In this document: positions 51,907 through 61,839 of the stretch, one piece after another
Numbering within the stretch: position 1 is the stretch's first letter
Layout of the letters: every line of letters begins with the position of its first letter
Assembly (NCBI RefSeq): GCF_000613885.1
Contig: NZ_BAJV01000001.1
Coordinates: 124,001-188,000, forward strand
Direction of reading: 5' to 3'
Origin: Asaia prunellae JCM 25354
Lineage (GTDB): Bacteria > Pseudomonadota > Alphaproteobacteria > Acetobacterales > Acetobacteraceae
Length of the DNA stretch: 64,000 bases
Made by a program: the position numbers and the translations under genes
Notes under the pieces: generated by a model
Databases searched by the model: none
What the model saw: the letters and a program-made list of their open reading frames with translations, nothing else
Told to the model about the DNA's origin: nothing

Positions 51907-52144
51907 ATGACACTCGACACCCTGCCCAAAGGCGCCCACGCGATCGTCAGTCAGGTCGTTGCCCGCATGGAAGACGATCCGATCGCCACCCGTCTTGGCG
52001 AGCTTGGTTTCATACCCGGGCCCGGTCGAGATCGTGGCCACAGGCCCTGTGGGGCATGACCCGATTGCCGTTCGTCTTGGTTCCACCTGCTTTGCCCTTC
52101 GCCGTGGTGAGGCTTCGCGCATCGCGCTTCAGCACGATCTCTGA
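51907..52144 (+). pseudogene. feoA: FeoA, iron-uptake SH3 protein, frame broken
   Basis: About 79 residues after repair: TLDTLPKGAHAIVSQV, ATRLGELGFIPG and PVEIVATGPVGHDPIAVRLG, then FALRRGEASRI, the usual FeoA order. The two halves lie in different frames around 52011-52022 (CCCGGGCCCGG); one base too many or two missing would explain it. FeoA is a small cytosolic partner of FeoB. An in-frame ATG four codons upstream is also possible. Confidence 0.8.
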
Positions 52145-52150
52145 TCCCTT

Positions 52151-54022
52151 ATGGATGCTGTTACCCTGCCGGAAACGGCCACAAAGCCGTTGAGAGCCGC
52201 TCTTGTCGGCAATCCGAATTGCGGCAAGACCTCGCTGTTCAATCAGCTTACCGGCAGCCGGCAGAAGGTAGCCAACTATGCCGGTGTAACGGTCGAGCGC
52301 AAGGAAGGACGACTGACCACACCTCTTGGCCGTTCTGTCAGACTGCTCGATCTCCCCGGCACGTACAGCCTGAGCGCAACCAGCCCCGATGAAGATGTCA
52401 CTCGTGATGTATGCATGGGGCTTCATCCGGTTGAGAAACAACCTGACCTGATCATCTGTGTCGTCTCGGCCAGCAATCTCCGGCTTCATCTACGCTTTCT
52501 GCTCGAACTTGTTCAGCTCGGCAGGCCAATGCTGGTCGTGCTGAACATGATGGACGAGGCAGCACGTATCGGCCTCACAATTGATGTCCCGGCACTCGCC
52601 GCCGCAATCGGTGTACCGATCATCCCCACCATAAGCCTGCGCAAAAGCGGAATCAGCCATCTGCTCGAAGCGCTCGACAAACCGGAATTCCCCCTGCCAC
52701 CCGCATTACCTGAGGGGCTCGATCTGCATGCTCAGGTCGGGACACTGATCGCGCGCTTTACCAATGAATCGTCGCTCAGGAGTGACAGGCTGGCCGACAG
52801 GCTAGATCGCTGGTTTCTCCACCCCGTCTGGGGGCCAGTCATCCTTCTGGTCGTGCTGTTTTTCATGTTCCAGACAGTTTTTGCCTGGGCACAGCCAATC
52901 ATGGATGCGCTTGAAGCGGGTATTGCTTCGCTTGGCCAGATGATTGTCTCACCTTTGCCTCAGGGATTGCTTCGCAGTCTGATCGCCGATGGCGTTATTG
53001 CCGGGGCGGGAACGGTTATTGTTTTTCTTCCACAGATCTTGATCCTGTTCCTGTGGATATTGTGCCTTGAGGAAACCGGCTATCTGCCCCGTGCGGCCTT
53101 TCTGCTCGACAGGATCATGGCACTTGCCGGATTAAGCGGACGTTCTTTCATACCGTTGCTCTCAAGCTTTGCCTGCGCCATTCCGGGCATCATGGCAGCG
53201 CGTACCATCCAGAATCCGCGTGACCGGCTGGTGACCATCCTGATCGCACCGCTCATGACCTGCTCCGCGCGACTGCCTGTCTATACGCTTTTGATTGGCG
53301 CCTTCGTGCCGCATCGCACGGTATTCGGCTTTCTTGGACTACAGGGGCTTGTACTGTTCGGGCTTTATTTCGTCGCCATCATCAGCGGCATCCTTGCGGC
53401 ACGCCTCATGACGCACGGCGTAGCATCAGACGAGCATCCCCTGATGCTCGAACTGCCCCCCTACCGTACACCCAATCTGAAAAGCATAGCGCTTGGTCTG
53501 TGGCAACGTGCCACCATGTTTCTGTCGCGTGTTGGCACGATCATCGTTTCCCTGAATGTCCTGCTCTGGGCCCTGTCGAGTTTCCCGTCCCCACCAGCAG
53601 GTGCCCCAGGAGCCGCTATCGATTACAGTCTGGCAGGCATGATAGGCCACTGGATGCTGCCGGTCTTTGCGCCACTCGGATTCAATTGGCAGATCTGTGT
53701 TTCACTGATTCCTGGCCTTGCCGCTCGTGAGGTCGCGGTCAGTGCGCTGGCTACCGTTTATGCACTGGGCGCGAGTGACGATGCGGCGGCAAGCCAGCTC
53801 ACGCCCCTGCTCAGTGCGCACTGGAGCATGGCAACTGCCTTCTCCCTGCTTGCCTGGTATGTCTATGCCCCGCAATGCATCTCAACTCTTGCTGTGATGC
53901 GTCGCGAAACACGCTCACTCAAGGTTGTTCTGGGCGCTGCTGCCTATCTGTTCGGCCTTGCTTACGTAGCGTCGCTGCTTACGTATCACGTGACACGCGC
54001 CCTGACTGGAGCTTCCTCATGA
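52151..54022 (+). CDS. feoB: Ferrous iron transporter FeoB
   Basis: A 623-residue FeoB, somewhat shorter than the E. coli protein. The N-terminal G domain has GNPNCGKTSLFN near 20, AGVTVE, DLPGTYSL near 70 and LNMMDEA near 135; the membrane domain contains the Gate blocks with Cys (LSSFACAIPGIMAARTI, LMTCSARLPVYTLLIGAF) and eight or more helices. It imports Fe2+ across the inner membrane. It starts seven bases after feoA. Confidence 0.93.
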   Translation: MDAVTLPETATKPLRAALVGNPNCGKTSLFNQLTGSRQKVANYAGVTVERKEGRLTTPLGRSVRLLDLPGTYSLSATSPDEDVTRDVCMGLHPVEKQPDLIICVVSASNLRLHLRFLLELVQLGRPMLVVLNMMDEAARIGLTIDVPALAAAIGVPIIPTISLRKSGISHLLEALDKPEFPLPPALPEGLDLHAQVGTLIARFTNESSLRSDRLADRLDRWFLHPVWGPVILLVVLFFMFQTVFAWAQPIMDALEAGIASLGQMIVSPLPQGLLRSLIADGVIAGAGTVIVFLPQILILFLWILCLEETGYLPRAAFLLDRIMALAGLSGRSFIPLLSSFACAIPGIMAARTIQNPRDRLVTILIAPLMTCSARLPVYTLLIGAFVPHRTVFGFLGLQGLVLFGLYFVAIISGILAARLMTHGVASDEHPLMLELPPYRTPNLKSIALGLWQRATMFLSRVGTIIVSLNVLLWALSSFPSPPAGAPGAAIDYSLAGMIGHWMLPVFAPLGFNWQICVSLIPGLAAREVAVSALATVYALGASDDAAASQLTPLLSAHWSMATAFSLLAWYVYAPQCISTLAVMRRETRSLKVVLGAAAYLFGLAYVASLLTYHVTRALTGASS

Positions 54023-54204
54023 CACAAAGCATCATCGTTATTGTTCTCGTAGGCATAGCGCTGGCTTTCTGGCTGAACAGACTTTTTCCGCTTCAGGCAG
54101 CGCGCCTCAGGACACAACTCGGCATTGCCCGACAGACAGCGCCTCAAACACAGAAAAAAGGCTGCAACAGCTGTGATCGCTGCAAGGGCGGGGGGTGTCA
54201 CTAA
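54019..54204 (+). CDS. FeoB-associated Cys-rich membrane protein
   Basis: A 61-residue protein with one N-terminal membrane helix (IIVIVLVGIALAFWL) and a Cys-rich tail (CNSCDRCKGGGC) resembling the FeoB-associated Cys-rich family. It overlaps feoB by ATGA, so translation is coupled. It may act in the place of FeoC. Confidence 0.65.
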   Translation: MTQSIIVIVLVGIALAFWLNRLFPLQAARLRTQLGIARQTAPQTQKKGCNSCDRCKGGGCH

Positions 54205-54219
54205 GCAGCCGGCCAGACA

Positions 54220-54897
54220 TTATATGCTGCTTTCAGCCCGCGTGATGAACTCGCGAACCTCATGCAGATTTTCCATAATGGCATGGGCCTTGCCGATGAT
54301 TTCCTCATTCGGTGCCATAAGATCCGGTACCACAATCACCCTAATACCAGCTGCATGCGCCGCGCGCGCGCCATTGTGGGAATCTTCTATCGCCAGACAA
54401 TAGGCAGGCTCGATGCCAAGGGCATGAGCTGCCTTGAGGTAGGGTTCCGGATCAGGCTTGCCGTGCGTGACATCGTCACGCGTGATGATGGCATCGAAAC
54501 GCTCATGAATCCCGACATGCCGAAGATGGGTATCGGTACGTGCACGGCTCGATGACGTAGCAATCGCTCGCGGCAAACCCAGTCTGTCCAGATCATCCAG
54601 AAGCGGTATAACCCCCTGCTTCAGGATCAGCCTGCCAGCCTCGACCAGTGCATGCATACGCTTGTCCTGCGTACGAAACAGGGCATCAAGATCAACGCCT
54701 GATCCATAAGTGTCGATTACAAGACGCGCGCAGGCGTCACCTGGCAGACCAATCATCTGCCGGGCAAACTCGACAGGAATGTCATGACCGAGATCTCGCG
54801 CTGCGGTGACAAAGGCCTCAAGCGCGAGTGTCTCACTATCGAGCAGCACACCATCCATATCGAACAAAACACCCCGTATCGGGCCGGGTCCTGTCAT
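54220..54897 (-). CDS. HAD-superfamily sugar phosphatase/phosphoglucomutase-like
   Basis: About 225 residues, HAD subfamily IA with cap domain. VLFDMDGVLLDSE near 12 is the nucleophile motif, ATSSSRA near 115 motif II, Lys in KPDPEPYLKAA near 150 motif III and EDSHNGARAAHAAG near 170 motif IV. It dephosphorylates or isomerises small sugar phosphates; the exact one is unclear. AGGAGA precedes the ATG at 54897. Confidence 0.78.
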   Translation of the reverse strand: MTGPGPIRGVLFDMDGVLLDSETLALEAFVTAARDLGHDIPVEFARQMIGLPGDACARLVIDTYGSGVDLDALFRTQDKRMHALVEAGRLILKQGVIPLLDDLDRLGLPRAIATSSSRARTDTHLRHVGIHERFDAIITRDDVTHGKPDPEPYLKAAHALGIEPAYCLAIEDSHNGARAAHAAGIRVIVVPDLMAPNEEIIGKAHAIMENLHEVREFITRAESSI

Positions 54898-54970
54898 CGA
54901 ATCTCTCCTCACGCCGTCTGGCCGCGAGCGCAAAATGGCAACCAGGCTCCAGACGACACCTTATCTTGCC

Positions 54971-55774
54971 CTATCCGGGATGACAGACCAACCGCGCCGC
55001 CAGCTCAGCCGCAACGAAAGCCGCAATAATCTGAGGGCGCTTGTCGCCCAGCCCCTGAGCGCCTACAGGGCAGACAAGCCGGTCAATCTTTGTCTGGGGG
55101 AGACCGATATCACGGAAACCTGCCTCAAAGCGTTTTCTCTTGCTACGCGATCCGATAAGCCCGACATAGGCAAGATCGTCACGCTCAAGCGCCATCGCCA
55201 CGATCATGGCATCAAGCCTGTGGCTGTGTGTCATGACCAGAATCCCGTCTCCCGGCCTCAGGCGGACAATCTCGTGCTCCCAATCATCGGTTACACAGAC
55301 ACTCACTCCGTGCGGCACCGTCCCGAACTCGTCCGCTCGCTGGTCGATCCAGCGCAGGGAGATGGGAAGCAATACTGCGGCCTGCATGAGTGCTCTCCCC
55401 ACATGTCCTGCCCCGAATACGGACAGAACGGGCCAGGCCTGACGCTGCGCATCCAGGGCGCGCAGTTCAGCGTCAAGATCAAAGACCGGTTCATAACGGA
55501 TCACCACTACGCCACCACAGCACTGATTGGCCTGTGGTCCAAGCACGAAGCGGTTTTCCTCACGCCCGGCCTCGCCGCGCAGGATCTGCCGCGCCCGCAT
55601 CAACGACTCCCATTCAAGCGCACCACCGCCAATCGTACCCGTCTGGGCGGTTTCGGTCACAAGCATGAAAGCTCCTGCCTCACGCGGGGTCGAACCACGC
55701 GTTTCAGCAACCACCACACGCAATACGGCCACAGCCTGACGCTGCCATGTCTGGATGAGAGCCAGATCGATCAG
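54971..55774 (-). CDS. xdhC: XdhC, molybdenum-cofactor maturation factor
   Basis: About 267 residues. ETRGSTPREAGAFM near 25-40, GGGALEW near 52, a Rossmann GAGHVGRAL near 125 and GLIGSRSKRKRFE near 200 are XdhC blocks. It sulfurates and inserts the molybdenum cofactor into XdhB. The start is uncertain. The clearest coding sequence extends back to CTG 55774, which overlaps the xdhB stop. GTG 55732 would drop fourteen residues. If the CTG were ATG, it would be a normal ATGA overlap. Confidence 0.85.
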   Translation of the reverse strand: MIDLALIQTWQRQAVAVLRVVVAETRGSTPREAGAFMLVTETAQTGTIGGGALEWESLMRARQILRGEAGREENRFVLGPQANQCCGGVVVIRYEPVFDLDAELRALDAQRQAWPVLSVFGAGHVGRALMQAAVLLPISLRWIDQRADEFGTVPHGVSVCVTDDWEHEIVRLRPGDGILVMTHSHRLDAMIVAMALERDDLAYVGLIGSRSKRKRFEAGFRDIGLPQTKIDRLVCPVGAQGLGDKRPQIIAAFVAAELAARLVCHPG

Positions 55775-58157
55775 CCGGATTCTCCCTGCTGGTTCTGCGC
55801 CTTGACGCGCATGATTGTACGCAAGAGCGTTTCAGGCGTCGCAGGCGCATCAAGCGACGGACAGGCGCGATAGGAATCAAGGCTTGCAATGGCATCCGAC
55901 AAGGCATGCAGCACGGCTACGCATGGCATAAAGGGGGTTCGCCAACGGCCTTGGACCGGTAGATGGTTGCCTCACGATTGGGAGCATTCTCGAGCAGGGT
56001 AACATTGAAAATACGCGGGCGGTCAGAGCAGGCCGGGATTTTATAGGTGCTCGGGGCATGGGTACGCAGCCTGCCCTGCGTGTCCCAGACAAGTTCCTCG
56101 GTTGTCAGCCAGCCTGCCCCCTGGACAAAAGCGCCTTCGATCTGACCGATATCAATAGACGGATTGAGGGACTCCCCGGCGTCATGAAGAATATCGACGC
56201 GGTCAATCGTGTTTTCGCCGGTCAGCAGATCGAGCGTCACTTCGGCACAAGCAGCACCATAGGCAAAATAATAGAATGGCCGACCACGCCCTGTCGCTGC
56301 ATCCCACGAAATCTTGGGGGTCTTGTAGAATCCGCTGGCCGAAAGTGAGATGCGCGCAAAATAGACCTGCCAGACGAAATCGCGGAACGAAATGCGCTCA
56401 TCCCCGATGCGCACGCCTTCGGTCTCGAAGCTTATCTGCTCAGGGGCCACCTGCCATTTCTCTGCAGCAAAACCGATCATGCGCCCCTTGATCTGGGTAA
56501 CCGCATCAAGCACCGCCATGCCATTGAGATCAGCCCCGGAAGAAGCCGCCGTGGCAGAAGTATTCGGCACCTTGCCCGTTGTTGTGGCGGTAATACGGAC
56601 GCTCTCGGCTGGCAGGGCGAATTCATGCCGGACGATCTGCACCATCTTGGTATGCAGCCCCTGCCCCATTTCCGTGCCACCATGGTTCACCTGCACAGAA
56701 CCATCTGTATAGACATGAACCAGCGCGCCCGCCTGATTGTAATGGGTAGCGGTGAAGGAAATGCCAAATTTCACCGGCACAATGGCAATGCCCTTTCTCA
56801 GGCTGCGGCTCGTGCTGTTGAACACACGCAGGGCCTCGCGACGCGCGCGATAATCACAGCGTTCGGCAAGCTGGCTCAGAACCAGATCAGTAATCGAGTC
56901 CTCAACCACCATGTGATAGGGCGTCACATTGCGTTCACCCGTGCCATAGACATTCCGCAGACGCACATCGAGCGGATCCATGCCCGTGGCATAGGCAATC
57001 TCCTCAATCACCCGTTCGGCAGCGATGATGCCCTGAGGGCCGCCAAAGCCGCGAAACGCGGTATTGGACTGCGTGTTGGTCTTGAGTGCCAGAGAGCGAA
57101 ACCGCACATCGGGGTAGTAATAGGCGTTGTCGGCATGAAACAGAGCGCGATCGGTTACCGGGCCTGAAAGATCGGCCGACCATCCACATCGGGCCGCAAG
57201 CTCCATATCCACGGCCAGGATATCGCCCTGATCGGTAAAGCCGACATCATAACCAACCTGGAAATCATGTCGCTTGCCGGTGATGACCATGTCGTCATCC
57301 CGATCAAGGCGCATCTTGGCAGCCTGCCCTGTCCGTTCAGCGGCAAGAGCAGCAAGACAGGCGCACCCGTTGGCCTGGGATTCCTTACCGCCGAAACCTC
57401 CTCCCATACGCCTGATTTCAGTGGTGACGAGGTGGTGCGGCCGTCCCAGAACACTCGCAACAAGGTGCTGCGTTTCAGAAGGGTGCTGCGTCGAGGACCA
57501 CAGACGCATTTCACCGGCTTCACCAGGCTGGGCAAGGGCTACCTGCTTCGAGATAGAAGTGTTCCTGCCCGCCTATCGTCAGGGTGCCCCTGAGCCGCCG
57601 CGGGGCCCTGCCGAGAGCCGACGCCACATCCCCCCGCGCCATGGTGAGCGGTCGCCAGACAACGGCGCTGCCATTTTCCTTCGCGCTGTCGATATCAAGA
57701 ATGGCCGGGAGCTCATCATAGACGATACGCGCTAGGCTGACCGCACGACGTGCAATGGCTCGATCAGTTGCCACTACGGCGAAAATGGGCTGACCGACAT
57801 GCTGCACCAGATCCTGCGCCAGTAGCGGCTCATCATTGGCATGAACCGGGCTGGTCTGGTTTTCACCCGGGATATCCTCAGCTGTCAGCACACGCACGAC
57901 ACCCGGTACGCGCGTACAGCCGAAAGATCGACGGATACGAGCCGCGCATGCGCTTTCTCGCTCAGGCCCGGTACCACATGCAACAATCCCTTCGGCTCGG
58001 GCAGATCATCGATATAGAGCGCCCGTCCGGTTACATGCAGCACCGCGCTTTCATGTTTCATGTCACGGGTGTCGTTGGTGGCAGGTCCCGGGGCGGATGC
58101 GGCTTCGGTGACCGATACGCTTTGAGGGGATGCGACGAGCGCGCTTTGATCAGGCAT
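55771..58157 (-). pseudogene. xdhB: Xanthine dehydrogenase molybdopterin subunit, three frameshifts
   Basis: About 795 residues after repair. VTGRALYIDDLPEP near 45, TAEDIPGENQ near 100, HFYLEAGVALAQPGE near 210, FGGKESQANG near 260, AFRGFGGPQG near 365 and the C-terminal SKAVGEPPFMPCVAV are molybdopterin-subunit blocks. The breaks are near 57895 (TAC-CGG), 57535 (GCAGGT) and 55931 (AAA). Each is mended by one added base. It oxidises hypoxanthine and xanthine at the molybdenum centre. Confidence 0.85.
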
Positions 58158-59605
58158 GGAGCAGCCCTCCCGCTCTGGCCAGACGTATGGTCTCGCCGCG
58201 GCTCTCCTCGTAGAAACGTGTCAGCAGATTGGCCGCCACAGTCTGTCGATACCAGGCGCTGGCACGCATGTCGCTCAGTGGGGTGAAATCTTCAGCCAGG
58301 GCCAGGCGGGCAGCCTCAAGCGTGGCCTCGTTCCATGATGCGCCCGTCAGCACAGCTTCCGCACGAGGCGCCCGGCAGGGCGTAGCCGCCATGCCTCCAA
58401 AGGCCAGACGGGCTTCCACAACATGACCGATTTCGTCCACACATATGGCGAAAGCAGCCAGAACTGCCGAGATATCCTGATCAAAACGCTTGGAAATTTT
58501 GTAACTGCGATAGAATGTGCCTTTGGCCAGAGGTGGAATATGAACCGCCTCGATAAACTCCCCTGGGCGCCGATCCTGCCTGCCATAGCCCAGAAAATAG
58601 CGCTCAAGCGGGATGACACGTTTTTCGCTGCCGTAACGCAGATGCAGCATGGCTCCGGCCGCAATCAGCGCGGGCGGTCCATCACCTATGGGCGAACCAT
58701 TGGCAATATTGCCGCAAAGCGTTGCGCTGTTGCGTATCGGGGTCGAGCCGATCCGTCCGACAAGCGCGCCAAAATCAGGCAGGTGCGCAGAGAGTGCTTC
58801 ACGTGCAGCATCATAAGTGATGCTGCGCCGATATGGAGCCCATCTTCCCTGTGTTCGAGCCTCATCAGCTCGCGGCACTGGCCGATAAAGGCCACACGTG
58901 CAGAGGGCGCATGGCCTTTGTAACCCATAGCCCTACATCGGTCGCCCCGGCCACAATCAGCGTATCCGGGTAATCGAGCAGATATTGTGCGAGCGTGTCG
59001 GCAGTGTCGGGTATAAAAACCGTCCCGGTTGCAGTCTGGATGACCACATCCGCATGATCCTCAAGCGCCTCCAGCCTTGGGACAAGGCCTGAAAGCATTT
59101 CTTCAAAGGCACTGTCGGGTGCTGCAAGCGCCTGCTTCATGGCGCGCACGATGGGGGCGTAGCCTGTGCAACGGCAGAGATTGCCTGAAAGGGCCGAATC
59201 AATCGCCGCATCGTCGTTCGGACGCTGTTCGGCATTGCGATAGGCTACCATCGACATCACAAATCCCGGCGTGCAGAAGCCGCATTGCGTCCCGTTGAGA
59301 CTGACCATCGCCTCCTGAACCGGATGCAGGGCAGCAGCACTGCCGATATCCTCAATGGTAAACAGGACCGCACCATCAAGCATGGGCAAAAGCTGGATAC
59401 AGGCATTGACAGCCTTCAGGACCACGCGATTTTGGCGCAAACGAGCGACAATCACCGTGCAGGCACCGCAATCACCTTCATTACAGCCTTCTTTGGTCCC
59501 TGTGCGGCCCTTATGACGCAGCCAGTCGAGCAAAGTCTGGTCAGGGGCTACATCGTTCAGACTGACGAGACGCTCTCCCAGATAGAACCGTATTGAATGA
59601 CGCAT
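58150..59605 (-). pseudogene. xdhA: Xanthine dehydrogenase FeS/FAD subunit, two frameshifts
   Basis: About 485 residues after repair. Two [2Fe-2S] sites (EGCNEGDCGACTVIV near 40 and CGFCTPGFVM ... GNLCRCTGY near 105-150), then the FAD domain (IVAGATDVGLWVTK near 215, GNIANGSPIGDGPPALIA near 310). The breaks are near 58903 and 58832; both look like one missing base. The ATG at 59605 has GAAGGGGG ahead. It overlaps xdhB by eight bases. Confidence 0.87.
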
Positions 59606-59794
59606 GAAGACCCCCTTCAAAAAGCGGAAAGCAGATGAATGAGAGGGGGCTGCCCCTTCGCCATTTCCTGAAACTCTTGTATGATTGTGAGATTCGACGT
59701 CAGAGAACAATCAGGAATATTGCATTTCCTGCCTTGTTCTCGCTTCGAACTGCGCCTAAGGCTCCACGGCCATTCCAAACGCAAGAGGATCACA

Positions 59795-60073
59795 ATGAAA
59801 TCCACTGATCTGATCGACCGCATCGCTGCCGCTACCGGTGGCACCAAGGCCGACGCCAAGACCGCCCTCGACACGGTCTGGGCCAGCATCATCGACGCCG
59901 CCACCAAGGGCGACGAAGTTTCCATTCCGGGCTTTGGCAAGTTCCAGGTCCGCTCGACGGCTGCCCGTCAGGGCCGCAACCCGAAGACGGGTGAGACAAT
60001 CGAAATTGCTGCTTCCAAGAAGCTCAGCTACTCCCCGGCCAAGAACGTCAAGGACGCGCTCGCCGGCAAGTAA
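59795..60073 (+). CDS. hup: HU-type DNA-binding protein
   Basis: A 92-residue histone-like protein. The beta-arm GFGKFQVRSTAARQGRNPKTGE with the conserved RNPKTGE turn and the C-terminal SYSPAKNVKDALAGK are typical HU. It bends DNA without sequence preference. The start at 59795 follows AAGAGGA; upstream codons in the open frame are unsupported. The 190-bp gap before it holds its promoter. Confidence 0.92.
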   Translation: MKSTDLIDRIAAATGGTKADAKTALDTVWASIIDAATKGDEVSIPGFGKFQVRSTAARQGRNPKTGETIEIAASKKLSYSPAKNVKDALAGK

Positions 60074-60078
60074 GCCGC

Positions 60079-60121
60079 TCAGGGCGTCAGTCGGTTGAGG
60101 GTGGTTTCCGCCCCGCCCTGA
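60079..60121 (+). terminator. Inverted repeat after the HU gene
   Basis: TCAGGGCG at 60079-60086 pairs with CGCCCTGA at 60114-60121 over a 27-base loop that contains further GC pairs. It begins six bases after the stop. No T run follows. The remaining gap to 60313 shows another weak pair (CCCTGTT/AACAGGG) and the promoter of the next gene. Confidence 0.4.
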
Positions 60122-60313
60122 CAGCCCGGATCGGGTCAGGCCCCTGTTCTTCCTGAAAACCACGTTTTTCTCGAAAACAGGGCCTTACCCTTCCCTTTTG
60201 CCCCTCCATGGTCCCTTCACGGGCTGAGGTGCGAACAATAATTGGACGTAAAAGTTACTTTGTCCTGTCCGGGATGCTTGCAAAAGTAGACTGGTTTCGT
60301 CACGTTCCGCGGC

Positions 60314-61825
60314 ATGCTGCCCCGCTTTCTACCCATTCTCCTCATCGCTTTTCCGTTCGTCTCTGCCCAGGCCGAAACGCCTGAAGCACAGGCTACTGCA
60401 CGCGTGTTCGATCATCTCCGCAACGATCCGACCCGCCTCACCCTGTTCATGCGCAGCTTCCCGAAAGGGGGCGATCTGCACAATCATCTGGCAGGCGCCA
60501 TCCCGGCTGAGAGCTTTCTCGACTGGGCGGCTGAGGACGGACTTTGTGTGTCTCTCTCCCAGGGGCGCCTTCTTTCTACCAAATGCCGACTTGCCACACC
60601 GGGCGATATCCCCGCTGCCCAGCTACGGGCACATGACGACGCGCGCGCGGTCATGATCGATTCCCTGTCGATGCATGATTTCGTTCCCACAGCGACAGAT
60701 CGTTCCGGCCACGATCACTTTTTCTCGACTTTTGGACGGTTTGCACCGGTTCTGGCTGCCCATCAGGGGGCCATGCTGGCTCAGGCACGTGATCAGGCCG
60801 CTGCCGATCACATTGTCTATCTCGAACTCATGATCTCGCCGGGACTTGGCGCCATGGTGAAGGCCGGAGATCAGCACCCCTTGCACGATCTTGACCTCTC
60901 GGCGGCCCATGAGGCCCTGGCTGATGATCGTCCGCGCCTTGTTGCCGAAGCCAGACATGACACGGACGAGATGGAACATGATGCACGGGACATCCTGCAA
61001 TGCGACACACCCGCCGCTCATCCCGGCTGTGCCGTGACCGTACGTTATCTGTTTCAGGCCATACGTACCATGACGCCTGCGCAGGTCTTTACCCAGCTGG
61101 ATGCGGGCTACCAGCTCGTCCATGACGACAAACGTTTTGTGGGGCTGAACTTCGTCGCCCCTGAAGACAACCCCGTTGCCATGGCCGATTACAGTCTGCA
61201 CATGCAGATGTTCGCCAAGCTGGGCGCTCTCTATCCCGATGTAAGGCTCAGTCTTCACGCAGGAGAACTGACCCCTGCCCTCGTTCCGTCCAGCGGATTG
61301 CAGAGCCATATACGCGACGCTGTTGAAATCGCAGGAGCGGAGCGCATTGGCCACGGGGTTGATATCGTATGGGAGAAAGATTCCATTCGCCTGCTCAATG
61401 AAATGGCCCAGCAACGCATTGCAGTCGAGATCAACCTGACCAGCAACGCCCAGATTTTAGGGGTAAGTGGTAGCGCCCACCCCCTGAATCTCTACCGCCG
61501 TGCCCATGTCCCGGTCGTTCTCTCGACCGATGATGAAGGCGTATCACGCAGCAATCTCACACTCGATTATCTGAGAGCGCTATCTACCACCAGCCTGACC
61601 TATGCCGATCTCAAGACCCTCTCGCGCAACAGTCTGACCTATGCCTTTATTCCAGGTACCAGCCTGTGGGACGGCGATCATATCACCACGCTTTGCAAAG
61701 CCCCCCAGAGCTTTGCCTGCGCGGATTTCCTGAAAAAGAGCGAGAAAGCCCGACTTCAGCTTCAGCTCGAACAGAATTTTGCTACTTTCGAGAACACGAT
61801 CAGCCACGAACCCCTTTTCCAGTGA
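60314..61825 (+). CDS. Exported adenosine deaminase
   Basis: A 503-residue adenosine deaminase of the secreted growth-factor-like group. A signal peptide (LPILLIAFPFVSAQA) is followed by KGGDLHNHLAGA near 52 (metal HxH), SLHAGE near 313 (catalytic Glu), IGHGVD near 344 and STDDEGVSRS near 400. The long N-terminal insertion with Cys pairs fits a periplasmic form. It turns adenosine to inosine outside the cytosol, next to a nucleoside permease. Confidence 0.85.
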   Translation: MLPRFLPILLIAFPFVSAQAETPEAQATARVFDHLRNDPTRLTLFMRSFPKGGDLHNHLAGAIPAESFLDWAAEDGLCVSLSQGRLLSTKCRLATPGDIPAAQLRAHDDARAVMIDSLSMHDFVPTATDRSGHDHFFSTFGRFAPVLAAHQGAMLAQARDQAAADHIVYLELMISPGLGAMVKAGDQHPLHDLDLSAAHEALADDRPRLVAEARHDTDEMEHDARDILQCDTPAAHPGCAVTVRYLFQAIRTMTPAQVFTQLDAGYQLVHDDKRFVGLNFVAPEDNPVAMADYSLHMQMFAKLGALYPDVRLSLHAGELTPALVPSSGLQSHIRDAVEIAGAERIGHGVDIVWEKDSIRLLNEMAQQRIAVEINLTSNAQILGVSGSAHPLNLYRRAHVPVVLSTDDEGVSRSNLTLDYLRALSTTSLTYADLKTLSRNSLTYAFIPGTSLWDGDHITTLCKAPQSFACADFLKKSEKARLQLQLEQNFATFENTISHEPLFQ

Positions 61826-61839
61826 AAATCCCCTCACCC

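Noticed and set aside
51510-54204. The small HhH gene as part of the feo operon
   Set aside because: A gap of more than 130 bases and no functional link; it was left as a separate gene.
54806-55873. A 355-codon plus-strand frame over the HAD and xdhC genes
   Set aside because: Antisense shadow of two well-supported genes.
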